Origin: Devosia faecipullorum
GTDB lineage: Bacteria; Pseudomonadota; Alphaproteobacteria; Rhizobiales; Devosiaceae
Direction of reading: 5' to 3'
Length of the DNA stretch: 64,000 bases
Assembly: GCF_015158295.1 (NCBI RefSeq)
Contig: NZ_JACDXV010000001.1
Location: 868,001 to 932,000, forward strand
A model generated the notes under the pieces. It saw only the letters and a list, made by a program, of their open reading frames with translations. It had not been told where the DNA came from and searched no databases. Made by a program: the position numbers and the translations under genes. This document shows, piece by piece, positions 21,183 to 29,548 of this stretch; the first letter of the stretch is position 1; each line of letters starts with the position of its first letter.

Positions 21183-21322
21183 GGGAATTCCGTCTCGAAA
21201 TTGTGGCCGCAAAACGCCCCGGCCCGCGCTTTCGTTCCTCCCCCGCCTGCGGGCCATCGACCATTTCCGGGCGCTTCGATAAGCTCCGCGGCGAATCTTT
21301 CCCGTTTGCCAGAAGAAATCTC

Positions 21323-22264
21323 ATGTCCCGCAAGATCATCATTGATACCGACCCCGGCCAGGACGATGCCGTCGCCATCCTCCTCGCCCTGGCCTCGCCC
21401 GAGGAACTCGACGTGCTCGGCGTGGTCGCGGTGGCGGGCAATGTCGGCCTCGCCCAGAACGCCATCAATGCCCGCAAGGTGGTGGAATTGTCCGGCCGCA
21501 CCGATATTCCGGTCTATGCCGGCAGCGTCCGCCCCATGCGCCGGCAATTGGTCACCGCCGAGCATGTGCATGGCGATACCGGCCTCAACGGCCCCGACCT
21601 GCCCGAACCCACTATTCCGCTTCAGGCCCAGCACGGCGTCGATTTCATTATCGAGACGCTGATGAATGCCGAACCGAAGACCATCACCCTGTGCACGCTC
21701 GGGCCGCTGACCAATATCGGCATGGCGCTGATCAAGGAGCCGCGTATCGCCGAGCGCATCCAGGAAATCGTCATGATGGGTGGGGCCTATTTCGAGGTCG
21801 GCAACATCACGCCGGCCGCCGAATTCAACATCTATGTCGATCCCGAAGCCGCCGACGTGGTGATGCGCTGCGGCGCCCCGATCACCATCCAGCCGCTCGA
21901 CGTCACCCACATGATTCAGTCCACGCCATCGCGGCTTAACGCCATCAGGGCGCTGGGAAACAAGAGCGGTCAGGCGGTCTATGACATGCTGACCTTCTCG
22001 GAGAGTTTCGACCTCAAGAAATATGGCTGGGAAGGCGCGCCGCTGCATGACCCCACCGTCATCGCCTGGCTGCTTCAGCCCGAACTCTTCGAAGGCCGCC
22101 ATTGCAATGTCGCCATCGAGACGGCGAGCGAATTGACCATCGGCATGACCGTGGTCGACTACTGGCACGTCACCGGCCGCGCCCATAACGCCAATTATCT
22201 GCGCTCCGGCAATGCCGAGGGCTTCTACAAGCTCCTGACCGAGCGCCTGGCACGCCTGCCTTAA
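21323..22264 (+). CDS. inosine-uridine preferring nucleoside hydrolase family protein
   Basis: This 313-residue enzyme belongs to the calcium-dependent nucleoside hydrolases, which split ribonucleosides into base and ribose for salvage. The N-terminal signature DTDPGQDDAVAILLAL holds the metal-binding aspartates. CTLGPLTNIGMAL and MMGGAYFEVGNITPAAEFNI follow as in the family, and HDPTVIAWLL supplies the late Asp. The start at 21323 gives MSRKIIIDTDPG directly. Base preference cannot be read from sequence. It is apparently monocistronic and followed by a palindromic repeat. Confidence 0.93.
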   Translation: MSRKIIIDTDPGQDDAVAILLALASPEELDVLGVVAVAGNVGLAQNAINARKVVELSGRTDIPVYAGSVRPMRRQLVTAEHVHGDTGLNGPDLPEPTIPLQAQHGVDFIIETLMNAEPKTITLCTLGPLTNIGMALIKEPRIAERIQEIVMMGGAYFEVGNITPAAEFNIYVDPEAADVVMRCGAPITIQPLDVTHMIQSTPSRLNAIRALGNKSGQAVYDMLTFSESFDLKKYGWEGAPLHDPTVIAWLLQPELFEGRHCNVAIETASELTIGMTVVDYWHVTGRAHNANYLRSGNAEGFYKLLTERLARLP

Positions 22265-22297
22265 ACGGTCAGTCGAGAATAGCGCCACAACCACGAT

Positions 22298-22326
22298 GCT
22301 GCCCTCGGGCTCGACCCGAGGGCAGC
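22298..22326. repeat. 29-nt palindromic intergenic repeat, copy A
   Basis: Two 12-base arms (GCTGCCCTCGGG and CCCGAGGGCAGC) are perfect reverse complements around CTCGA. It sits between the nucleoside-hydrolase stop and the convergent ABC-F gene. A second copy with the same core but different outer arms is at 33391-33419. Its position also allows a bidirectional hairpin function. Confidence 0.8.
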
Positions 22327-22364
22327 ACGGTTCTTGTGACGGGCAAGTGCCACACGCAGGGTTT

Positions 22365-23945
22365 TCACCCCAGCCGCACCTCCCGCGCCACCCCGATCGC
22401 CTCCAGAAACGCCCGGTCGTGGCTGACCACCAGCAGCGCCCCGTCAAAGGCGCGCAGCCCCGCTTCCACCACTTCGATCGCCTCGACATCGAGATGGTTG
22501 GTCGGCTCGTCCAGCACCAGCAGCATGGGGGCCGTCTTGCCGCCCAGCGCACAGGCCAGCCCCGCCCGCAGCATTTCTCCGCCGCTCAGCGTGCCCACTT
22601 TTTGCAGGGCCGCGTCATTGCGGAACATGAAGGCCGCCAGCACCGTGCGGCAATCATTGATGGAACTGTCGGGGTTGAGCCGCCGGAAATTCTCCACAAT
22701 GGTTTCGTCGCGCTGCAACAAAGCCACCTGCTGATCCAAGAGCGCCATTCTGCCGCCGATCTGCACCGTTCCCGCAAGCGGCTCCAAACCGCCGGTCAGC
22801 AGTTTGAGCAGCGTCGTCTTGCCCACGCCATTGTTTCCGGTCAGCGCCACCCGTTCCGGCCCGATCATTTCCATCGAAAAATCCCGGATCACCGGACGAT
22901 CAGGGTCGTGCCCGCCCGCCAATCCCTGCGCCCGCAGCACCATCTTCCCGCCCGGCAACCCGCTGGGGGCGAGCTTGACGGCAAAGGGCGTCAGAACTTC
23001 GATCCTCGCCCGCGCTGCTTCCGCCTGCAAAGCTGCCGTGTCGGCCTGCTTTTCCGCCAGCCGGTCCAGTCCGCCGGCCGTGGCCTCCGCCTGCCGTTTC
23101 AATCCGCCGAGCAGGATTTTGGGTGCATCGCCTCGCGCTGCCTTCCGGCGTCCGCCGGCATCGCGCCGATCCTGTCGTTCCCGCGCCTCCTGCGCCGCTT
23201 TCGCCCCATCGCGCACCTGCCGTTCGGCGACGTCCAGATCACGCTGCGCCCCCACCAGTTCCAGCGCCTTGCGCTCCCGGTAAAAGCTCCAATTGCCGCC
23301 ATAGCTCGTCGCGCCGAGCCCGGTCAGTTCGACAATGGCATCCATGCCATCCAGCAATTCGCGATCATGGCTGATGACGATGGCCGCGCCGCGCCATTGC
23401 GCCAGCATGTTCGCCACGGCAGAGCGTCCCTCCGCATCGAGATTATTGGTCGGCTCGTCGAGAAGGATCAGCTCGGGCTCGTCAAACACCAAGGCCGCCA
23501 GCGCGGCCCGAGTCCGCTGCCCGCCGGACAATTGCGCCAATAGCTTCTGCGGCCCGGCATCGAGCCCGAGTGCCGCCAGCGCTCCGTCCAGCCGCGCCTC
23601 CAGCGTCCAGTCGGCCTCCGCCAGTTCGTCGGCGCTGGCCTCGCCCATCATGGCGCGCTCCACGAGCTTGAGCGCAGGCCCGATACCGAACAGATCGGCG
23701 ATATTCTCCTCGGGGCCGGGCTGCACCTGCTGACGCAGGACACCGATCCTTCCGGCAACGCTGATCGAGCCCGAGCCGGGGACGAGATCGCCGGAAATGA
23801 GCCGGAACAGGCTCGTCTTGCCCACGCCATTGCGGCCGACAAGCCCGGTGCGCCCGGGGCCGAAATTCAGATCGAGATTGGAAAAAAGCGTGCGGCCGTC
23901 AGGACCGTTATAGGTCAGCCGCGAGATCGTGACGGAAGAAGGCAT
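22365..23945 (-). CDS. ABC-F family ATPase
   Basis: This 526-residue soluble protein has two ABC ATPase domains and no membrane segment, as in the ABC-F class that acts on ribosomes. Domain 1 has GRNGVGKTSLF, LSGGQRTRAALA and LLDEPTNNLD. Domain 2 has GNNGVGKTTLLK, LSGGEMLRAGLA and LVLDEPTNHLD. The interdomain linker (about 235-300) is highly charged (KAAQEARERQDRRDAGGRRK). The ATG at 23943-23945 is used; an earlier one at 23963 adds only six residues. Whether it is a translation factor or a resistance protein is not clear. Confidence 0.93.
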   Translation of the reverse strand: MPSSVTISRLTYNGPDGRTLFSNLDLNFGPGRTGLVGRNGVGKTSLFRLISGDLVPGSGSISVAGRIGVLRQQVQPGPEENIADLFGIGPALKLVERAMMGEASADELAEADWTLEARLDGALAALGLDAGPQKLLAQLSGGQRTRAALAALVFDEPELILLDEPTNNLDAEGRSAVANMLAQWRGAAIVISHDRELLDGMDAIVELTGLGATSYGGNWSFYRERKALELVGAQRDLDVAERQVRDGAKAAQEARERQDRRDAGGRRKAARGDAPKILLGGLKRQAEATAGGLDRLAEKQADTAALQAEAARARIEVLTPFAVKLAPSGLPGGKMVLRAQGLAGGHDPDRPVIRDFSMEMIGPERVALTGNNGVGKTTLLKLLTGGLEPLAGTVQIGGRMALLDQQVALLQRDETIVENFRRLNPDSSINDCRTVLAAFMFRNDAALQKVGTLSGGEMLRAGLACALGGKTAPMLLVLDEPTNHLDVEAIEVVEAGLRAFDGALLVVSHDRAFLEAIGVAREVRLG

Positions 23946-24126
23946 GGATCGGAAAATCCCCATTGGCAGAGCAGGCTGGCTTTGCGTTGGGGTAGAGATC
24001 CATTGGGTACCGTCCGGTCGAATTGCGATGCCTTAAAAAATAGTCCTCTTCCGCCCCGCGTCAACCTCTGGCAAATCGGCAAACACAGGCGTAGTGTCCG
24101 CCCGCCTTCAAGCCGGACCCGCCCAG

Positions 24127-24738
24127 ATGGACCTTTTCACCCTCGCCGCCTTCACCATTGCCTATGCCATTGCCGTGCTGGTGCCCGGCCCCGGCGTCGC
24201 CGCCGTCGTCGCCCGCGCCCTGGGTGGCGGGTTCAAGGGCGCCTTCCCCATGGTGCTGGGCATTCTGGCGGGCGATCTGGTCTATTTTCTCTTCGCGGTG
24301 TTCGGCCTCGCCGCCATCGCCACTCATTTCGGCGCCGTGTTCGTTCTGGTCCGCTGGGCCGGCGCGGCCTACCTGCTCTATATCGCCTGGAAATTCTGGA
24401 CCGCGAAGCCGGGCGCCGAGCAGATGAAGCCGAAAAACGAGGATGGCTGGAAAACCTTCCTCGCCGGTTTTTCGCTGACCATGGGCAATCCGAAGACCAT
24501 CGTCTTCTATCTGGCCATCCTGCCCACCGTGGTACCGCTGGGCGAGATGAACCCGCTGGCCTTTGTCGAATTGACCGCCATCGTGGTGATCGTCCTGCTG
24601 GTCATCGGCTGCGGTTATGCCTGGCTGGCCTCCGCCGCGCGGGAAATGTTCCGCAGCGAAAAGGCGCTTGGCCGCCTCAACAAGACCGCCAGCGCCATGA
24701 TGGCCGGAGCCGCCGGACTGGTCGTCCTGCAACATTAA
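24127..24738 (+). CDS. LysE-family exporter
   Basis: This 203-residue inner-membrane protein has six predicted helices. The family signatures are an early PGPGVAAVVARALGGGFKGA and a later GFSLTMGNPKTIVFYLAILP. LysE/RhtB proteins export amino acids or their derivatives by proton exchange. The start at 24127 is followed at once by the first helix. Substrate is not predictable. It stands alone. Confidence 0.92.
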   Translation: MDLFTLAAFTIAYAIAVLVPGPGVAAVVARALGGGFKGAFPMVLGILAGDLVYFLFAVFGLAAIATHFGAVFVLVRWAGAAYLLYIAWKFWTAKPGAEQMKPKNEDGWKTFLAGFSLTMGNPKTIVFYLAILPTVVPLGEMNPLAFVELTAIVVIVLLVIGCGYAWLASAAREMFRSEKALGRLNKTASAMMAGAAGLVVLQH

Positions 24739-24773
24739 CCCGGCATTAATTCTTGCCGACCATCCTTCCCTTC

Positions 24774-24998
24774 ATGGCAGGCTTGGGAAGAATCACGCGC
24801 TGGAGCGTCACGCAGCTCTCGTCCTACGAGCAGTTGCAGTTTCACCGCGACCGCCGCGCCCAGGCACGGGAGGCCATCGCCAAGATGAATGCGCAGGCCA
24901 GCACTTTCGGCAATATCCAGGTCAATAAATCCGTCGCCATGGGGGACATCACCTCCCGCATCGCCATGAACCGCATCAAGCTGTCCAAGCAGGCCTGA
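24774..24998 (+). CDS. small hypothetical protein, charged and helical
   Basis: This 74-residue protein begins at the ATG at 24774; an in-frame TTG at 24753 is less likely. It has no signal peptide. A basic helical stretch (SSYEQLQFHRDRRAQAREAI) is followed by KMNAQASTFGNIQVNKSVAM and SRIAMNRIKLSKQA. The pattern of small and polar residues resembles filament-associated helical proteins, but I cannot assign a family. It is flanked by unrelated genes. Confidence 0.55.
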   Translation: MAGLGRITRWSVTQLSSYEQLQFHRDRRAQAREAIAKMNAQASTFGNIQVNKSVAMGDITSRIAMNRIKLSKQA

Positions 24999-25131
24999 CC
25001 GCTTCCATCAAAGATCTTCCGCGGCCTGTCGCGACCGCTTCCAGGACCAGAGCAGGCTGGAACACGTTGCCCAGGCGGCAATTTGGTGATTGTCGCCGGC
25101 CGCCATATCCGCCTAAAGTTATGGGTCATCA

Positions 25132-25650
25132 ATGGATCAAGATATGACCGACACACCCGACATCGATAATCCGCCTGCCAGTTCACCGGCTCTTCGGGTC
25201 GTGGGCGGCGTGGTGCGATGGTTGATGATCATCCCGGTCATCGCGACCTTCTTCGCCGCAACTGCACTCATGATCTACGGCGCCGTTGAAACCTACAATC
25301 TGGGTATCGATCTGTTCGGCCCCGGCCAGAGGATCAGGCACGACCAGGCCTTGCTGCATGCCATTGAGATTGTCGATCTTTTCTTGCTGGCAACGGTCGT
25401 TCAGGTGGTCTCTCTCGGGCTTTACCAGCTATATTTCAACCAGGACATTCCGCTGCCGAAATGGATCAAGATCGAAACGCTTGATGATCTGAAGTCGAAG
25501 CTGGTCGGCGTCGTCATCACCGTTCTGGCAGTGTTTTTTCTCGGCGAAGCCATGGTGTGGTCCGGCAGCCCCGACATCATCTACCTTGGAGCCGGCGTCG
25601 CGATCATGATCGCAGCGCTCACCTATTTCCTGCGCACGATCCACAATTGA
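25132..25650 (+). CDS. UPF0114 (YqhA-like) membrane protein
   Basis: This 172-residue protein has four predicted transmembrane helices after a short acidic N-terminus. The segment between helices 2 and 3 (DLKSKLVGVVITVLAVFFLGEAM) and the spacing match UPF0114 proteins. Their role is unknown. Both ATG 25132 and ATG 25144 are possible starts; the conserved part begins after either. It lies upstream of a convergent tRNA gene. Confidence 0.75.
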   Translation: MDQDMTDTPDIDNPPASSPALRVVGGVVRWLMIIPVIATFFAATALMIYGAVETYNLGIDLFGPGQRIRHDQALLHAIEIVDLFLLATVVQVVSLGLYQLYFNQDIPLPKWIKIETLDDLKSKLVGVVITVLAVFFLGEAMVWSGSPDIIYLGAGVAIMIAALTYFLRTIHN

Positions 25651-25723
25651 TCCACCCGGCCCCGCCTCCGGCGCCCCGGCATCATCGCCCGCGGGTCAGT
25701 CGTGACGATGCAGGAAAAGAAAA

Positions 25724-25799
25724 TGGTGGGCCCACCAGGACTCGAACCTGGAACCAGAGTGTTATGAGCACTCGGCTCTAACCATTGAGCTATAGGCCC
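25724..25799 (-). tRNA. tRNA with CAU anticodon, best fit tRNA-Ile2
   Basis: The minus-strand 76 bases fold as a complete tRNA: acceptor GGGCCTA with TGGGCCC, a D-arm with GCTCAATGGTTAGAGC, anticodon stem GAGTG/CACTC around CTCATAA, T-arm GGTTCGAGTCC, and an encoded CCA end. The anticodon is CAU. The sequence resembles the isoleucine tRNA whose C34 is changed to lysidine by TilS rather than elongator or initiator methionine tRNA, but I cannot prove the identity by eye. Confidence 0.9.
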
Positions 25800-26106
25800 C
25801 TGCGCGGAGGTCTTAGCAGGGTAATTGCCGGTGTCAAATGCTGAATTGGTGCATTTGAACATTGACGTTTTCCCACGACACCTGCCGCCACGCACCAGCG
25901 CCGCGCCTCCCGATCCCTCCTCCCGGCGCGGCCAAAATGCGCGCCTTGCGCTTCCCCAACCCACTCCCTCCCACCGTGCGGCCCTTGAGCCCGCCCCCGA
26001 GAGCTGTTTGCCCCACGCTTTGGCATCCATGCCCCCACGGCAGCATTCCCTTGGCCTGCAAAACCCAATAGCAATGCGCTATCCGCACGAAATCCGGTAG
26101 GCGCAC
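25800..26106. promoter_or_regulatory. 307-base gap upstream of the IclR gene and of the tRNA gene
   Basis: This gap must hold the promoters for the minus-strand tRNA and the plus-strand IclR gene. Next to the IclR start lies a split inverted repeat, TGCGC at 26075-26079 and GCGCA at 26101-26105, a position where IclR-family operators are common. The rest is C-rich with no supported gene. Confidence 0.35.
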
Positions 26107-26862
26107 ATGCGACAGGGCGACATCATCCATGGTCTGGTTCGCGGCCTCGCCGTGGTCGAATGTTTCGACGCCGAACATGCGCGCATGTCCATCACCGACG
26201 TGGCCCAGCGCACCGGCCTCGAACGCGCCACCGCGCGTCGCTGCCTGCTGACGCTCGTCCATCTGGGCTATGCCACCTATGACGGCAAATTCTTCGAATT
26301 GACCCCGCGTATTCTCAATCTGGGTCATTCCTACCTCGCGGCGACGCCCCTGCCCCGCCTGCTTCAGCCGTTTCTGGAAGAACTTGCGCATGCCACCGGC
26401 GAAAGCAGTTCCGCCGCCGTCCTCGAAGGCACCGACATTCTCTATGTCGCGCGCGCCTCCAACCGGCGCGTCATGTCGATCAATCTGGCGCCGGGCGCGC
26501 GGCTGCCGGCCTATTGCACCTCCATGGGCCGAACCCTGCTCGCCGCCCTTCCCGCCGACGAGGCAAACGCGATCCTCGAACGCTCCGAACTCGTGGCCTA
26601 TACGGAAAAGAGCAAGGCCGACATGGCCAGCATCACCACCGAACTGGCCGTCATCGCCGCACAGGGCTTTGCCGTCATCGATCAGGAACTCGAACTCGGT
26701 CTCTGCTCGATCGCCGTGCCGTTGCATGATTCACGCAACCGGGTGGTCGCCGCCATCAATATCGGCGCCCAGACAGCCCGCTCCCCCACCTCCCGCATGA
26801 TTGCTCAATTCCTGCCGCTGATGCGCAAGGTCCAGGCCGAAGTCCGTCCGCTGCTGCGCTGA
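26107..26862 (+). CDS. IclR-family transcriptional regulator (PcaR/PcaU/PobR-like)
   Basis: This 251-residue protein has a winged helix-turn-helix at about 10-70 (MSITDVAQRTGLERATARRC) and an IclR effector domain (about 85-250). The motif YCTSMGRTLLAALPADEA and the ending QGFAVIDQELELGLCSIAVP resemble regulators of aromatic catabolism such as PcaR and PobR. No pca or pob gene is in the window, so the regulated pathway must lie elsewhere. The pst operon follows on the same strand but has its own Pho box 93 bases downstream. Confidence 0.9.
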   Translation: MRQGDIIHGLVRGLAVVECFDAEHARMSITDVAQRTGLERATARRCLLTLVHLGYATYDGKFFELTPRILNLGHSYLAATPLPRLLQPFLEELAHATGESSSAAVLEGTDILYVARASNRRVMSINLAPGARLPAYCTSMGRTLLAALPADEANAILERSELVAYTEKSKADMASITTELAVIAAQGFAVIDQELELGLCSIAVPLHDSRNRVVAAINIGAQTARSPTSRMIAQFLPLMRKVQAEVRPLLR

Positions 26863-26889
26863 ACCGGGCGCTGCAAGCCCGATTTCAGC
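26858..26889 (+). terminator. hairpin across the IclR stop codon
   Basis: GCTGAA and CGGGC pair with GCCCG and TTCAGC, with a one-base and a two-base bulge, around a 7-base loop. The stem begins inside the last codons of the IclR gene. No U-run follows, so it may slow or protect rather than terminate. Confidence 0.4.
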
Positions 26890-26954
26890 ATGTGTCACAG
26901 AGTGCGAAAAGTCCCATTGTTCAATAAAATAACGTTATATTTCAATAACATCGA

Positions 26955-26972
26955 CTGTCACAAACCAGTCAC
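26955..26972 (+). promoter_or_regulatory. candidate Pho box upstream of pstS
   Basis: CTGTCAC AAAC CAGTCAC holds two 7-base half-sites repeated at 11 bases, as in PhoB-binding sites (consensus CTGTCAT with an AT-rich spacer). A weaker half-site, CGTCAC, lies at 26992-26997. AATAAA at 26981-26986 could be part of the -10. The site is 110 bases before the pstS start, and phoB is in the same operon. Confidence 0.7.
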
Positions 26973-27082
26973 GCAATTGCAATAAAACCGTCGTCACGCA
27001 CTTCTATGTTCGGCCGCGTCACAGGGCGGCCCCAAGGAAATGGCTGGCCATGTTTGCAATGAATTCCGAAAGGGAAATCCCC

Positions 27083-28096
27083 ATGAAGACCGCACTCCAT
27101 GCCAGCGCCGCAATCATCGCGCTCGCCGCCCTCGGCGCCGCGCCGGCCTACGCCCAGTCGCGCGACACCATCCAGATCGCCGGCTCCTCCACGGTCCTGC
27201 CCTTCTCCTCGATCGTCGCTGAAGAATTCGGCGCCACCTTCCCCGAGTTCAAGACCCCGGTCGTGGGTTCGGGCGGCACGGGCGGCGGCTTCCGCCAGTT
27301 CTGTGAAGGCGTTGGCGACAACACCATCGACATCGCCAATGCCTCCCGCGCCATCAAGGATTCCGAGCGCGAAGCCTGCGCGGCCAATGGCGTCACCGAC
27401 ATCCGTGAAATCCAATTCGGCTTCGACGGCATCGTCTTCGCCTCCGCCGCGACCGGCGGCGACTTCGCCCTGACCCCGGTCCAGCTGTTCAAGGCCATCG
27501 CCGCCAAGGTTCCGGTCGATGGCGAACTGGTCGACAATCCCTATACAAGCTGGGACCAGATCGATGCGTCGCTCCCCGCCCAGCCGATTGCTCTGGCCAT
27601 CCCCGCCTCCAATCACGGCACCCGTGAAGTCTTCCAGGAAAAGGTCATCACTCCGGGCGCCAAGGCTGCCGGCCTTCCCGATGGCCTGACCGATGAGGAA
27701 AAGCTCGCCGTCGAAACCACGTTCCGCCAGGATGTGGTGGTGGAAATCGCCGGTGACTATACCGAGACGCTGGCCCGCCTCACCGCCGATCCCAACACTG
27801 TCGGCGTCTTCGGCCTCTCCTTCTACGACCAGAACCGCGACAGTCTCAAGGTTGCCACCATTGATGGCATCACCCCATCGCTGGAAACCGTTGCCGCCGG
27901 TGAATACCCGGTCTCGCGCCCGCTCTTCTTCTACGTCAAGGGCCAGCATATCGGCGTGATCCCCGGCCTTGTCGACTTCACCGAATATTTCCTCTCCGAG
28001 GGCGTGTCGGGCAATGGCGGCATTCTCGAAGCCGCTGGCCTCATCCCGCAGCCGGCAGAGGTCACCGCCGAAGTCCTCGCTGCCTTCCAGAATTGA
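27083..28096 (+). CDS. pstS: periplasmic phosphate-binding protein PstS
   Basis: PstS captures phosphate and delivers it to the PstCAB importer. The start at 27083 is preceded by GGGAAA. A 24-residue signal peptide ends AYAQ. The mature chain shows phosphate-binding loops AGSSTVLPFS and GSGGTGGGFRQFCEG, with IDIANASRAI and NHGTREVF. The length (337) is normal. A strong hairpin follows the gene before pstC, which probably gives the binding protein a higher dose than the membrane subunits. Confidence 0.96.
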   Translation: MKTALHASAAIIALAALGAAPAYAQSRDTIQIAGSSTVLPFSSIVAEEFGATFPEFKTPVVGSGGTGGGFRQFCEGVGDNTIDIANASRAIKDSEREACAANGVTDIREIQFGFDGIVFASAATGGDFALTPVQLFKAIAAKVPVDGELVDNPYTSWDQIDASLPAQPIALAIPASNHGTREVFQEKVITPGAKAAGLPDGLTDEEKLAVETTFRQDVVVEIAGDYTETLARLTADPNTVGVFGLSFYDQNRDSLKVATIDGITPSLETVAAGEYPVSRPLFFYVKGQHIGVIPGLVDFTEYFLSEGVSGNGGILEAAGLIPQPAEVTAEVLAAFQN

Positions 28097-28105
28097 TCGA
28101 ACTGA

Positions 28106-28133
28106 GCGGGCCGCCTGACCAAAGGCGGCCCGC
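28106..28133 (+). promoter_or_regulatory. intercistronic hairpin between pstS and pstC
   Basis: GCGGGCCGCCT and AGGCGGCCCGC form a perfect 11-bp stem with a 6-base loop, ten bases after the pstS stop. There is no U-run and the operon continues. Such elements stabilise the upstream message or cut down read-through to permease genes; this role is inference. Confidence 0.65.
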
Positions 28134-28168
28134 ATCCACGCCCAGGACCAATCGAGGAAGCCTGACAA

Positions 28169-29548
28169 TTGAACACTTTCATCGTCGCCGGACTCCTCCT
28201 CGTTCTGCTGAGCGTCGCCTATCAACTGGGCTGGTCCAAAAGCCGCGCCCTCGTCACCCCGCAAGGCATGCGCGTCCATTCGCGCGGCCAATATCACGGC
28301 GCGCTGGTCGCTCTCTGGACGCTTATCCCGGCCGTTCTGGTTCTGGCCATCTGGGCCTTCTTCTCCCCGGGCGTCACCCACTGGTACATTGTCTCGCAGA
28401 TTCCCGCCGACGTGCTGACCAGCCTCGATCAGGTGGGCCTCAACCAGCAGATGCAGCGCATCCGCGACCTGGCCTCCGGCTTCGGCGTCACCGGCGAACT
28501 GCGCCCCTTCGAGCCGGCGGCCGGTGAAAATCTCGCCCGCTTCCAGCTTCTGTCCTTTCTCATCATGATTGCCGCCGCGGCCGGCCTGGGCATTCTCGGC
28601 CTTGGCTTCGCCCGGCGCCGCATCAATCCGCGCCTGCGCGCCCGCAACGAGGTTGAACGCTTCATCTCCTGGGCGCTGATCGCCTGTTCCGCCGTGGCGA
28701 TCCTGACCACTCTGGGCATCGTCGCCTCGCTGGTCACTGAAGCCTTTCGCTTCTTCACCTATGTCAATCCGCTCGATTTCTTTTTCGGCACCGTCTGGGC
28801 GCCGAAATTCTCATCCACCGGCAGCGGCGACGCGGGTCAGTACGGCCTCCTCCCCTTGCTGACCGGCACGCTGATGATTTCGGCCATCGCCATGCTGGTG
28901 GCCGTACCGGTGGGCCTGATGACCGCCATCTATCTCAACCAATATGCGCACGCCAATGTGCGCCGGCTGGTCAAGCCGGTCATCGAAATCCTCGCCGGCA
29001 TTCCCACCATCGTCTATGGCTTCTTCGCCCTGGTGACGGTCGGCCCCTTCCTGCGCGATCTCGGTTCGGGGATCGGCCTCTCGATCAGCGCCACCTCCGC
29101 CCTCACTGCCGGGCTGGTCATGGGCGTGATGATCATCCCCTTCATTTCCTCGCTCTCCGACGACATTCTCAACCAGGTGCCGCGCTCCCTGCGCGACGGG
29201 GCCTATGGCCTGGGCGCCACCCAGTCGGAAACCATCCGCAATGTGCTGCTGCCCGCCGCCCTGCCCGGCATTGTCGGCGCCTTCCTCCTCGCCGTCAGCC
29301 GCGCCATCGGCGAAACCATGATCGTGGTGCTCGCTGCCGGCAATGCCCCGATCCTGCGCGGCAATCCGCTGGAGCCGGTCTCCACCATCACCGTTTCCAT
29401 CGTCAACCAGCTCACCGGCGACACCGATTTCACCGGGCCACAATCGCTGGTCGCCTTCGCGCTGGGCCTCACGCTCTTCATCATGACGCTCTGCCTCAAC
29501 ATCGTCGCCCTCTACATTGTCCGCCGCTTCCGGGAGCAGTACGAATGA
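28169..29548 (+). CDS. pstC: phosphate ABC transporter permease PstC
   Basis: PstC forms half of the phosphate channel. The start is TTG at 28169 with GAGGAAG upstream; it gives MNTFIVAGLLLVLLSVAYQLG. The 459-residue protein is longer than enteric PstC because of an N-terminal extension with extra membrane segments and a periplasmic part (about 1-170), common in Rhizobiales. The permease core has the ABC-interacting loop RDGAYGLGATQSETIRNVLLP. The stop overlaps pstA by ATGA. Confidence 0.95.
   Translation: MNTFIVAGLLLVLLSVAYQLGWSKSRALVTPQGMRVHSRGQYHGALVALWTLIPAVLVLAIWAFFSPGVTHWYIVSQIPADVLTSLDQVGLNQQMQRIRDLASGFGVTGELRPFEPAAGENLARFQLLSFLIMIAAAAGLGILGLGFARRRINPRLRARNEVERFISWALIACSAVAILTTLGIVASLVTEAFRFFTYVNPLDFFFGTVWAPKFSSTGSGDAGQYGLLPLLTGTLMISAIAMLVAVPVGLMTAIYLNQYAHANVRRLVKPVIEILAGIPTIVYGFFALVTVGPFLRDLGSGIGLSISATSALTAGLVMGVMIIPFISSLSDDILNQVPRSLRDGAYGLGATQSETIRNVLLPAALPGIVGAFLLAVSRAIGETMIVVLAAGNAPILRGNPLEPVSTITVSIVNQLTGDTDFTGPQSLVAFALGLTLFIMTLCLNIVALYIVRRFREQYE

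Noticed and set aside
25834-26727. 297-codon frame antisense to the IclR gene
   Set aside because: It mirrors the IclR coding region and runs into the tRNA-proximal gap; no supporting signals.
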